A stretch of 64,000 nt of DNA from Actinomyces sp. UMB0138. Its GTDB lineage: Bacteria; Bacillota; Negativicutes; Veillonellales; Veillonellaceae. The notes beneath the pieces were generated by a model that had not been told where the DNA came from, did not search any database, and saw only the letters and a list, made by a program, of their open reading frames with translations. The stretch covers positions 496,001 to 560,000 of the forward strand of contig NZ_PKMC01000002.1 in assembly GCF_002849225.1 (NCBI RefSeq), given 5' to 3'. The position numbers were made by a program, and so were the translations under genes. Shown here in pieces: positions 36,572 to 43,882 of the stretch; position 1 is the first letter of the stretch; every line of letters starts with the position of its first letter.

Positions 36572-36598
36572 CTGGGCACCAGCCTAGCCGGTGCCCAG
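36572..36598 (+). terminator. Terminator at the end of the late operon
   Basis: Perfect 9-bp stem CTGGGCACC / GGTGCCCAG with a 9-base loop just after the last rightward gene. Confidence 0.7.
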
Positions 36599-36607
36599 CT
36601 AGCCAAC

Positions 36608-36697
36608 CTACTTACGCATATAGTCAATCAACTCAATGATTGATACAATCGTAGTAGGAAGAGCTAGGAATAGCGAGATGATGGTTAATGTGAACAT
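36608..36697 (-). CDS. Tiny membrane peptide, 29 residues, downstream of integrase
   Basis: An ATG at 36697 with AGAGGAAGGG eight bases upstream opens a 29-residue frame ending at 36608. It begins MFTLTIISLFLALPTTIVSI and ends in DYMRK: one hydrophobic helix and a charged tail. It lies on the same strand as integrase and repressor. Not a shadow of any other gene. The strong ribosome site and clean topology suggest it is real; the function is unknown. Confidence 0.5.
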   Translation of the reverse strand: MFTLTIISLFLALPTTIVSIIELIDYMRK

Positions 36698-36750
36698 CTC
36701 ATAATCCCTTCCTCTAAGCCGCCGGGTTCCGCCCCCGGCGGCATCCTAAT

Positions 36751-36772
36751 GTTGAGACCGGATTATCTCAAC
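36751..36772 (-). terminator. Hairpins between integrase and the small ORF
   Basis: GTTGAGA / TCTCAAC (7 bp, 8-base loop) lies 20 bases after the integrase stop. A stronger perfect hairpin GCCGCCGGG / CCCGGCGGC follows at 36718-36742. Neither has a clear T-run. Confidence 0.45.
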
Positions 36773-36792
36773 ACGCCAATCATGCCATACGT

Positions 36793-37632
36793 TCAGCTCG
36801 CTACTTGCACCGCTGCCCTTAGCGCTGAAAGCGGGGCAGGTACATATCTTTGCGTTGTAGCAAGCGAGGCATGTCCTAACAGCATTTGCAAAGACCTGAG
36901 GTCTTTTGTCTGTTCGTAAATCTTTGCGCTAAAGCGGTGCCGCAGTGCGTGTAAACCGGTGCCCTCTGGCAGATACTTACAAGCTAGCTTGCCCACATGC
37001 CGGGGCGTAAGTGGGTGCCCTGTAGTCTCATTAGGCAGCAAATAAGGGCCGGGCAGCTGCCTAAGCGCGCGCTCAACCTCGCTAGCAAGCGAATCGGTTA
37101 GGGGAACTAGCCTTATTTTTGCGCCTTTACCATGAACAATAAGGGTAGTCCCGCCCAAATCAGCCGTTAAATCACTAACCGATATCTGGGCAATTTCAGC
37201 CCGTCTTAGCCCACCCTCACCGGCAAGCCGTAACACTATATGGGCGCGCCAATCATTCACACTAGCAACAAGCGCTGTCCGGTAAACTGCCTCCGAGGCT
37301 GGGCGTGGACATTCCGGGCCCGCTTTGACCTTCGGCAAGGCGGCGCTAATATCCTCGCTGCCACTTCGGGCCGAATAGTATCCATAAAACCGCGTGACCG
37401 AGGCGTAAAAACTCCGGCGCGTTTCCGCCTTCCAGACTTGCGAACCGCAAAACTCAATTAGGCGCCCTTTGGTCAACATTGATGGGGTTGGGGTCTTAGT
37501 ATGTCTTGCCAAGCGCCTAATATGTTCGCTTCGAGTCTCTATCGTCGCCTTTGACGCACCCGAGGCCGCTAACGCCTTTTCCCAATGCTCTATCTCAACA
37601 GCCCACGCGCGGGGCAAATAACGCCTATGCAT
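36793..37632 (-). CDS. Tyrosine recombinase integrase
   Basis: 279 residues from the ATG at 37632 (a TTG at 37653 is also possible). N-terminal core-binding domain (EHWEKALAASGASKATIETR), then catalytic domain with Arg in LAGEGGLRRAEIAQI, HxxR in LHALRHRF, His in LGHASLATTQRYV and Tyr nucleophile in the same segment. It recombines attP with the tRNA-Arg site. No arm-binding domain is evident, as expected for a small integrase. In circular phage DNA it lies 15-36 bases after the long repressor's stop, in the same direction, so integrase and viral repressor may be one transcript that integration breaks. Confidence 0.93.
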   Translation of the reverse strand: MHRRYLPRAWAVEIEHWEKALAASGASKATIETRSEHIRRLARHTKTPTPSMLTKGRLIEFCGSQVWKAETRRSFYASVTRFYGYYSARSGSEDISAALPKVKAGPECPRPASEAVYRTALVASVNDWRAHIVLRLAGEGGLRRAEIAQISVSDLTADLGGTTLIVHGKGAKIRLVPLTDSLASEVERALRQLPGPYLLPNETTGHPLTPRHVGKLACKYLPEGTGLHALRHRFSAKIYEQTKDLRSLQMLLGHASLATTQRYVPAPLSALRAAVQVAS

Positions 37633-37716
37633 AGCGGTTAATAATAATGACAACCATTACCAAAGCGTTAAGCCGCCAAAGTAAACCAGCTGGTCAAGTA
37701 GCCCGAGGCTCCAAAC

Positions 37717-37755
37717 CAGAAGGTTGGGGGTTCGAGTCCCTTCGGGCGCGCAGAC
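37717..37755 (+). other. attR core
   Basis: Exact 39-base copy of the 3' part of tRNA-Arg and five following bases. Left of it is phage DNA that would encode the extra 16 residues of the viral repressor on the minus strand (stop TAA at 37668-37670). Right of it is the original host terminator. Confidence 0.95.
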
Positions 37756-37788
37756 GCTCCTTTGAACTGAGGCCCAGTTCAAGGGAGC
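37756..37788 (+). terminator. Original tRNA-Arg terminator displaced to attR
   Basis: A 14-bp stem GCTCCTTTGAACTG / CAGTTCAAGGGAGC (one G-U) with a 5-base loop starts one base after the att core. It would have terminated tRNA-Arg before integration. Confidence 0.75.
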
Positions 37789-38095
37789 TTGTCGTTTAAA
37801 AAGTGCTATAGAAGCGCGGTCTGCAGGTCTTGCCAAAGCCCAGATGGCTGGCCCAACGCCTTGCGCGCCCTCCGAAGTAAAACTAGGAGGCGTGGCAACG
37901 GTCTACTGTGCGTAGCGCCGGTGGCAGGCCTGGGCAGCTATCTGTTAGAGACAGAACAATTTTGCGGAAAAAGTTTAGCGAATAGCAACCTTCCAGGGGC
38001 AGGCTGTGGTCTGCCCCTGGAAGGTATGGGCGCGACTAATCTTCCTGTGCGCTGGGCTCTAGCGCACAGGAGCCAACTGCCCAAAGCGTCAGATT
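37789..38095. other. Noncoding stretch with two perfect hairpins
   Basis: No credible gene. It holds a perfect 14-bp hairpin CCTTCCAGGGGCAG / CTGCCCCTGGAAGG (37989-38024, 8-base loop) and a perfect 10-bp hairpin CCTGTGCGCT / AGCGCACAGG (38044-38070, 7-base loop). Without T-runs they may still terminate the minus-strand hydrolase gene, or be part of a small RNA. A plus-strand open frame across them looks incidental. Confidence 0.5.
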
Positions 38096-38887
38096 CTAGT
38101 GGTGCGACAACCAGATCAACATCTTTCGGCGGAGCACTGGCGCTTCTGGTTCGTTGAACACTTCATGACGAGCGGCGGGTACGTCCACCACCGTTACGTC
38201 CTGGGCGCCGCCAGCGCGAGCGTCCTCGGCAAAATAGTGGGACCCAGCTGGCGCAGCCAATTTGTCCTCTTCGCCGTGGAAGATCAGAAGCGGCAGGCGC
38301 CAATCGCTGGCGTTGGACAACACCTCGCCACCCTGGGCAACCATAGTGAGGGCGGTGAGCGCGGGAACCTTGCCCGTGAAATTTAGAGGATCGGTCGTGT
38401 AGCTTTCCACTACCTGCGGGTCGCGCGAGACCTGATCGGCCGAGAGGCGCACCGTGCCCAGGGCTGGAAACATCTGTGCTAGCGGCATGAGCGCCCGAGC
38501 AACCTTGGGAGTCAACGAAGCATTCATCAAGGCTGGCCCGGACAGTACAACCCCGGATACGCCCTCGGGCTGCAAAAGTGCTGAGGCCGCAGTTACTAGG
38601 CCCCCCATGGAATGCCCGAACAGGAAAAACTTGTCGGTGCGAATGCGTGCGGCAAGGTCCATGCGGGCTTGCACGTGATCCTTGATCAATGCCCCCACAT
38701 CCACTTGCGCGCGGGGCCCCGGCGCCAAGCCATGCCCGTACTGGTCGTAGCTGTAAACGTCGTATCCGCCCTGCACCAGCGCGTCCTTGAGGGCCCTGTA
38801 GCGGCCTTGGTGTTCGGCGTAACCGTGCAAAATAAGTACGGATCCGCGCGGATCCTTGGCTAAATCTTCGTGGAAGTCAGCTTTCAT
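38096..38887 (-). CDS. Alpha/beta hydrolase, monoacylglycerol-lipase-like
   Basis: 263 residues of the Hydrolase_4 type. LILHGYAEHQGRY holds the oxyanion region, GHSMGG the nucleophilic Ser, LLIFHGEEDKLAAP the catalytic Asp and AARHEVFNE the catalytic His. Such enzymes release fatty acids from monoacylglycerols or lysophospholipids. No signal peptide is visible, so it should be cytoplasmic or membrane-associated. It precedes nothing in operon; the next upstream minus gene is 50 bases away. Confidence 0.9.
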   Translation of the reverse strand: MKADFHEDLAKDPRGSVLILHGYAEHQGRYRALKDALVQGGYDVYSYDQYGHGLAPGPRAQVDVGALIKDHVQARMDLAARIRTDKFFLFGHSMGGLVTAASALLQPEGVSGVVLSGPALMNASLTPKVARALMPLAQMFPALGTVRLSADQVSRDPQVVESYTTDPLNFTGKVPALTALTMVAQGGEVLSNASDWRLPLLIFHGEEDKLAAPAGSHYFAEDARAGGAQDVTVVDVPAARHEVFNEPEAPVLRRKMLIWLSHH

Positions 38888-38937
38888 AGACCCTAGTTTG
38901 CCAGGGAACGCGCACCTTTGTGCCTAAACGAGCGCTG

Positions 38938-40281
38938 CTAAAGCACCATTGCCGCAATCCATCCAGCTACCATTAGCGGAATGTTGAAGTGCAAGAACGT
39001 GGGGATAACCGAGTCGCGAATGTGGTCGTGTTGCCCATCCACGTTGAGGCCGGCGGTTGGCCCCAATGTCGAATCGGAGGCGGGGGAGCCCGCGTCCCCT
39101 AGGGCCCCGGCGGTACCGACAAGCGCGACGGTGGCCATGGGACTAAAACCAAGTGCGCCGCATAGCGGCACATAAATGGCGGCAATGATCGGCAAGGTAG
39201 AAAACGACGAGCCAATCCCCATCGTTACAAGTAAGCCCACCAAGAGCATGGCAAGAGCGGCCATGGCCTTATTGTCGCCGAATAGGGCGGCTGTGGATTT
39301 TACGAGCGGCTCGATCTGACCGGATTTGCTCATCACGTTTGCGAATCCCTGTGCACTGATCATAATGAAGCCGATGAGCGCCATCATGCGCATGCCCGAA
39401 GTGAATACCTCGTCGGCCTCCCGCACCTTAATTGCGCCGGTAAAGATAAATACGCCCAGACCAACTAGCGCGCCAACCAGCAATGCGTCCGCATCAGAGT
39501 TGATGGTGTTCAGCACCAGTTGCATTGAGAAACAGGCAAGGATGGCGATGACCGATACGGTGATGCGGTACTTTGAAATTTCTTTTTCTTCCGCCTCGAT
39601 TTTTGTTGCGCGGTAGGTGCGTGGCCGCCTGTAGGTGACGAAGAGGGCGAATAGTAGACCTAAGAACATGCCGAGGGCGGGAATGCCCATCGTGCGCATG
39701 ATTGATATGTGGGAGGTGTCCAGCCCCGCCTTTTTGATATTGCCCAGCAGGATGTCATTTAGGAAGATCTTGCCGAAGCCGATGGGTAAAAACATGTAGG
39801 TAGTGACTAGGCCGAAGGTTAGTACGCAGGTAATAGCGCGCCGGTCTAGGTGCAGCTTATTCATAACCCCCAGTAGCGGGGGTATTAGTAGCGGAATGAA
39901 GGCGATGTGGACGGGGATTACGTTCTGGCTCATGACCGCCATGGCTGCGATTGCGGCGATCATGCCCCACTTCGTTAGCAGGCGGGCTTTGGAGGAGCCC
40001 TGCTCTTCTGCCTCGTTCAGCTTGGTAATTAGCTTGCTTGCCAACATGTCGGGCAAGCCCGAATGCGCAACTGCCATAGCGAAAGCTCCGAGGAGGGCGT
40101 AGGACAGGGCAATCTTGGCGCCGTCGCCTAGGCCTTCTTGGAAGGCAACCATGGTGCCATCCAGGCCTAAGCCGCTAAGCAGCCCCCCGACCAATGCGCC
40201 TATGAACAGGGCGAGGACCACGTGCACTCGTGCTACTGCCAGGAGGAGCATGAGGCAAACTGCTATAACAACTGCGTTCAT
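38938..40281 (-). CDS. Na+/H+ antiporter-family transporter, YuiF-like
   Basis: 447 residues with 11-12 hydrophobic segments. MSQNVIPVHIAFIPLLIPPLLGVMNKL and GSSFSTLPIIAAIYVPL with LGDAGSPASDSTLGPTAGLN near the C-terminus are characteristic of the NhaC-like YuiF group, members of which import amino acids (histidine has been proposed). It lies in the membrane. The ATG at 40281 is preceded by AGGG; a TTG six bases earlier is less likely. The substrate cannot be decided here. Confidence 0.85.
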   Translation of the reverse strand: MNAVVIAVCLMLLLAVARVHVVLALFIGALVGGLLSGLGLDGTMVAFQEGLGDGAKIALSYALLGAFAMAVAHSGLPDMLASKLITKLNEAEEQGSSKARLLTKWGMIAAIAAMAVMSQNVIPVHIAFIPLLIPPLLGVMNKLHLDRRAITCVLTFGLVTTYMFLPIGFGKIFLNDILLGNIKKAGLDTSHISIMRTMGIPALGMFLGLLFALFVTYRRPRTYRATKIEAEEKEISKYRITVSVIAILACFSMQLVLNTINSDADALLVGALVGLGVFIFTGAIKVREADEVFTSGMRMMALIGFIMISAQGFANVMSKSGQIEPLVKSTAALFGDNKAMAALAMLLVGLLVTMGIGSSFSTLPIIAAIYVPLCGALGFSPMATVALVGTAGALGDAGSPASDSTLGPTAGLNVDGQHDHIRDSVIPTFLHFNIPLMVAGWIAAMVL

Positions 40282-40342
40282 ACGCAAACCCTAATGGCAG
40301 GGTTGTGCACGTGCGAAGGTTTGTCCACTAGGTGGCTTGGCG

Positions 40343-41128
40343 TCAGCGCCTATTCCCCTTGCGCCAGTTGGGCAGTTTCATTCCCATGGCCAGTCCGATG
40401 AGTTCCGCCGAGGAAAGCACAATAAAGCCCACAATCAGCAGATCTACGTCGAAATAGTGGGGTGTGGCCTGCTCGACGGAAGTGGTTGGCAAGATGACGT
40501 GGGGATGGTCAACGGTGTTTTCTGAGTCGCTACCTTCCTCAGAATCTGTCTTAGAATGTGAACGCTTCGGGCTGATTGGGGTTGGCCCGGGCGAACTGGA
40601 AGCTTCGGGCAGCACCTTCGGAGAGACGCCCGCGTTGCCCGCCTTGCCAGGCGCTTCAGTGGCCAAGCTAGCCCCGTCTGCCTGCTCGGGGGCAGCGTTT
40701 GGCGAGGGCGCGGCCGCAAGTGTCGAACCGGCAGCTTCAGTCGCTGGGGATTCGGGTAGTGAATCCGAGTCAACCGAGGGCGTTATCTCTTTAGGGGCAC
40801 GCTGGCCCTTCACGTTTGCCTTGGGGGCGTGGGGGTGACTTTTGGGGGAGGCGACCTTCGTGCCGGGCGCCTTCTTGTCGTCAGTCTTCGGAGCTATTTC
40901 GCCACTCGGCTTGGAGCCTTGCCCGTCGGCTGCGGCGGGGGAATCTTTCCCCGCTTCCTGCGTGCCCTTCTGGTATTCCGCGGTGGAAGTGGAGGGCGAA
41001 GAAGTGGGCTCGGCTGTTGGCGATTCATCGGCCAGAGCCACCGAGGGGACTAGTAGGAAGGGCACTAATGCCGCAAAACCTACCATCCGGAAAAGGGGGC
41101 GGAAATGATGGAGTAGCAGCGCTGACAT
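40343..41128 (-). CDS. Secreted low-complexity protein with C-terminal membrane anchor
   Basis: 261 residues. Signal peptide (about 1-33, ending PSVALA), then 170 residues rich in Pro, Ser, Ala, Thr and Glu (SPTAEPTSSPSTSTAE) with no repeat unit, then a hydrophobic segment (LLIVGFIVLSSAELIGLAMG) and a basic tail NWRKGNRR. The layout is that of a surface-exposed stalk held in the membrane. There is no LPXTG motif. Function unknown. Confidence 0.72.
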   Translation of the reverse strand: MSALLLHHFRPLFRMVGFAALVPFLLVPSVALADESPTAEPTSSPSTSTAEYQKGTQEAGKDSPAAADGQGSKPSGEIAPKTDDKKAPGTKVASPKSHPHAPKANVKGQRAPKEITPSVDSDSLPESPATEAAGSTLAAAPSPNAAPEQADGASLATEAPGKAGNAGVSPKVLPEASSSPGPTPISPKRSHSKTDSEEGSDSENTVDHPHVILPTTSVEQATPHYFDVDLLIVGFIVLSSAELIGLAMGMKLPNWRKGNRR

Positions 41129-41381
41129 GACTCCCCCTAACTGAATCAGTCGTTACATTACAAAACCATAATGTTTTTTTCATCTTTTTGCGACCTGTGG
41201 TAAAAATTCGTCCTCGTCCTTGAGGGCGCAACCACGCTTGCACGTGGTGGTCGCACTTTCCAGCCCCTCCAGCCTACGGAAAAAAAGCATTAAAGTCCCA
41301 CAAACCGGGATGGAATATTCGCCACATTATGGAAGGCGTACAATTTGCCCAGTTAGTAACCCCTTAACGGTGAGGATTTTT
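41129..41381. promoter_or_regulatory. Divergent upstream region with leader hairpin
   Basis: About 250 bases between divergent genes. AT-rich near the minus-strand gene. A GCG...ACCACG / CGTGGT...CGC hairpin lies at about 41225-41253, 130 bases before the permease start, with AGTTAGTAACCCC and GAGG nearer the ATG. It may be a leader or operator; no known riboswitch is recognised. Confidence 0.4.
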
Positions 41382-42797
41382 ATGTCTGGAAGCGCAAGTA
41401 GAACCCACTTAGATCGGAGGTTGACATCCGGTCAGGTATCAATGATCGGACTGTCTGGTGCCCTGGGCACTGGCCTCTTTCTGGGGGCAGGCTCTACTAT
41501 CGCGCTAGCCGGGCCTGCCACCGTTATTTCGTACGCGCTTGCGGGACTGTGCGCCCTCTCCATCGTTTGGGCGTTAGCCGAGATGGTGTCCGTTTACCCG
41601 GTTCCGGGCGGACACGGCGCAATTGCCGCGCACTACCTGGGGAAGATGGGTGGCTACGTCACCCGGTGGAACTTCTCGGTGTGTATGTTGACGGCGGTGG
41701 GGGCCGAAGTTACGGCTACCGCCACCTACTTGCAGCACTGGTTTCCCGGCCTGTCGTTAGGGCTGGGTACGGTACTGTGCTCCGTATTCATCGTGGGCCT
41801 CAATATGGCCACGGTGCGGCTGTATGGCACCTCTGAATACTGGTTCTCGATGATTAAAGTAACCGCCATCTGCGTATTCATCCTTTTGGGATTGTCGCTG
41901 CTGCTCTTTGGGTGGCCGGCCTACCCGGAGCCGCTCGGTTTCGCACACCTGACAGCCCACGGCGGTTTTGCGCCCAAAGGTTTGGGCGGGATCCTGATCG
42001 CTGCTTGTATGGCGGTTTTCAGCTTCGGCGGTATTGAAAACGTATCTGTGGGGGCAGCTGAATCTGAACACCCCGAGCGGGATATTCCGCGCGCTGCCGG
42101 CGCTATGATCTGGCGACTGCTGATCTTCTACGTGCTGGCAGTTACCGTGGTGGTCGCGCTTCAGAATTGGCAGGACACGGCTGCCCATACAGGTTCAGTC
42201 TCAGAATCGCCCTTCGTGAAGGTCTTGGACGCTTCCGGAGTGCCAGCTGCAGGGCACATTATGAACGCCATCTTGATCGTGGCAGCGCTGTCGGCCGCGA
42301 ACGGCTGCCTGTATTCGTGCTCCCGCATGATCCACTCGCTCGCCCTGGACAAGATGGCTCCCAACTTTGCTCGCTTTACTTCTAGGCACGGGGCTCCTCG
42401 GGGCGCGGTCCTAATAGCAACGGTGGGAATGGTGATTGCCTCCGTTCTGGCGATCGTGGCACCAAACAGTGCCTTCCTGTACCTGTATGGGTGCGCCACC
42501 GTGTCGATCCTGGTCACTTGGGTCATGGTCATGCTGACTCACCTGCGTTTCCGCAGGGACACTACGCATAAAGAAAAGCCGCCGGCATGTCTGGTTGGCT
42601 ACCCGGTGGTGAATTACCTGATCATTGCTATTTCGGTGGCCATTTTTATCCTGCTGTACTGGGAACTTCCCGTGGTGTGGTACGCGGGCATTCCATACCT
42701 GATTATCTTGGTGGCTTCCTACTACCTGCTGGCGCGGTCGCGGAAGCTGCCCGATCCCGCCCCGCTTACCACCATGGATCAGAAGCGGGCCGAATGA
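41382..42797 (+). CDS. APC-superfamily amino acid permease
   Basis: 471 residues with twelve hydrophobic segments. The N-terminal SMIGLSGALGTGLFLGAGSTIALAG is the classic substrate/sodium-site motif of the AAT family, and GGIENVSVGAAESEHPERDIPRA is the conserved loop. Relatives (GabP, AnsP, LysP, ProY) import amino acids by proton symport. The ATG at 41382 with GAGG upstream gives the normal length; the longer open frame upstream is not part of the protein. The S4 gene overlaps its stop. Confidence 0.9.
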   Translation: MSGSASRTHLDRRLTSGQVSMIGLSGALGTGLFLGAGSTIALAGPATVISYALAGLCALSIVWALAEMVSVYPVPGGHGAIAAHYLGKMGGYVTRWNFSVCMLTAVGAEVTATATYLQHWFPGLSLGLGTVLCSVFIVGLNMATVRLYGTSEYWFSMIKVTAICVFILLGLSLLLFGWPAYPEPLGFAHLTAHGGFAPKGLGGILIAACMAVFSFGGIENVSVGAAESEHPERDIPRAAGAMIWRLLIFYVLAVTVVVALQNWQDTAAHTGSVSESPFVKVLDASGVPAAGHIMNAILIVAALSAANGCLYSCSRMIHSLALDKMAPNFARFTSRHGAPRGAVLIATVGMVIASVLAIVAPNSAFLYLYGCATVSILVTWVMVMLTHLRFRRDTTHKEKPPACLVGYPVVNYLIIAISVAIFILLYWELPVVWYAGIPYLIILVASYYLLARSRKLPDPAPLTTMDQKRAE

Positions 42798-43186
42798 CCG
42801 GGGCAGATTCTGGCGCGGTCCGGGTGGACCAGTGGTTGTGGGCGGTGCGCGTGGTAAAAACGCGCACGCTCGCCACCCAGATGGCTAAATCTGGTCATGT
42901 GCGTATCAATAAGGAGCCGGTCAAGCCGGCTACTAAGGTGCACGTGGGCGACGAGGTGCGGGTGCGCGTTCAGGGCTTCGACAAAATTTTTGTGGCGCAA
43001 AAGCTGCTGAAGAAACGGGTCGGGGCACCAGTTGCCCGCACCTGTTACGAAGATCTCTCGCCAGCCCGTCCTCGGTTCTACATTCCGGTGGCTAAACGCG
43101 AGCCGGGAAGTGGGCGCCCAACCAAGCGGGAGAGGCGGCAATTAGACAAATTGCGCGGGCACGATCCGAACTGGGATAGGCGCTAG
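42794..43186 (+). CDS. S4-domain RNA-binding protein (Hsp15-like)
   Basis: 130 residues. VRVDQWLWAVRVVKTRTLATQMAKSGHVRIN is a typical S4 RNA-binding domain, followed by basic KLLKKRVGAPVARTCYEDLSP and an Arg/Lys-rich tail. Hsp15 (HslR) binds stalled 50S subunits carrying peptidyl-tRNA and recycles them. Start ATGA overlaps the permease stop, so the two are coupled though functionally unrelated. Confidence 0.88.
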   Translation: MTGADSGAVRVDQWLWAVRVVKTRTLATQMAKSGHVRINKEPVKPATKVHVGDEVRVRVQGFDKIFVAQKLLKKRVGAPVARTCYEDLSPARPRFYIPVAKREPGSGRPTKRERRQLDKLRGHDPNWDRR

Positions 43187-43277
43187 ATAACTAAGCGAAA
43201 TAAAACACCTTTTCCTAAATGGAGTTTTTTTCTTTCTCGTTCTACCGTTACAGGTAGTAACTAGGAAAGGAAAGAAA

Positions 43278-43841
43278 GTGACGCGTATCCCCGCTGATCA
43301 GCTTGGTATTGATCTAGCAGATCTAGTTCATGATCTACATGTTTTTGCTTTCAATAGGCGCGACGAAGAACTGTGGGTTGAGGTAGCTAATAAGCGCCAG
43401 CTTTCTAAGACCACTCAGGGATATGCGTGGCTGCTCGAAGAGGTGGCTGACGAGGCGAAGCTGGCGCGCAGGGATCTCTCGCACGGGTCGCAGGAACTTA
43501 CCGAATCTATTCCCGAGGACGACGAACTGGAATTTCAGGCGGTGACTTTGCTGGAAAACGCGTTGGCGTCGGATATGTCTGGATTGCAGCGCACGCTTGA
43601 AGACGTAGATATTGAGGACGTGGACGAAGTTGCTGAGGTTATCGGAGAGCTCTCTGGCCGCCTGTTGCAGATGCAGTTGGAACCGGCTGGACTGCACGAG
43701 GCGTTGGTTCAGGTTGGCCAGCGCTACGACGTGGACTTTGCCGACCTGGATACCCAGGTTGAAGACGAAGACGACGACGAAGAAGAAGAGATAGCCGACA
43801 TCCAGATCGAGGACGAAGAGGACGAAGAAGAAGAGTGGTAG
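43278..43841 (+). CDS. Acidic protein of unknown function with Asp/Glu-rich tail
   Basis: 187 residues from a GTG preceded by GGAAAGGAAAG. The first 140 residues are soluble and mixed; the last 40 consist almost only of Asp and Glu and end EEEEW. It is followed by a second acidic gene with a similar tail, suggesting a functional pair. I do not recognise the family. Acidic tails of this kind can mimic nucleic acid or serve as binding peptides; neither is shown. Confidence 0.75.
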   Translation: MTRIPADQLGIDLADLVHDLHVFAFNRRDEELWVEVANKRQLSKTTQGYAWLLEEVADEAKLARRDLSHGSQELTESIPEDDELEFQAVTLLENALASDMSGLQRTLEDVDIEDVDEVAEVIGELSGRLLQMQLEPAGLHEALVQVGQRYDVDFADLDTQVEDEDDDEEEEIADIQIEDEEDEEEEW

Positions 43842-43882
43842 AGCGGGTGCAAGAACCCGGGTCTATCCCGCATAATTGAGCT

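Larger units (their letters stand above)
22995..37755. mobile_element. Compact 14.7-kb siphovirus-type prophage in tRNA-Arg
   Basis: Two identical 39-base cores (22995-23033 and 37717-37755) bound the element, giving a phage genome of 14,722 bp. It contains repressor, Cro-like gene, early genes, HNH, both terminases, portal, protease-capsid fusion, connectors, major tail protein, frameshifted chaperones, tape measure, tail proteins, endolysin, two holin-type genes and integrase, all with open frames. It is among the smallest gene sets for a tailed phage, comparable in size to Rhodococcus phage RRH1 and the 15-kb Arthrobacter phages. Nothing obviously essential is broken. Confidence 0.93.

Noticed and set aside
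36793..36810. Integrase C-terminus (AVQVAS) as a second ssrA-like degron
   Set aside because: In BPs-type systems integrase can also carry a degron, but VAS is not a clear match to the LAA-type ending, so no claim is made.
37789..38157. Open plus-strand frame of about 122 codons right of attR
   Set aside because: It crosses two perfect hairpins and runs into the antisense of the hydrolase gene, with no ribosome site and Arg/Cys-rich composition. More likely noncoding.
41220..41381. Upstream extension of the amino acid permease frame
   Set aside because: The extra N-terminal residues are basic and unlike the family; the ATG at 41382 has a ribosome site and gives the standard length.
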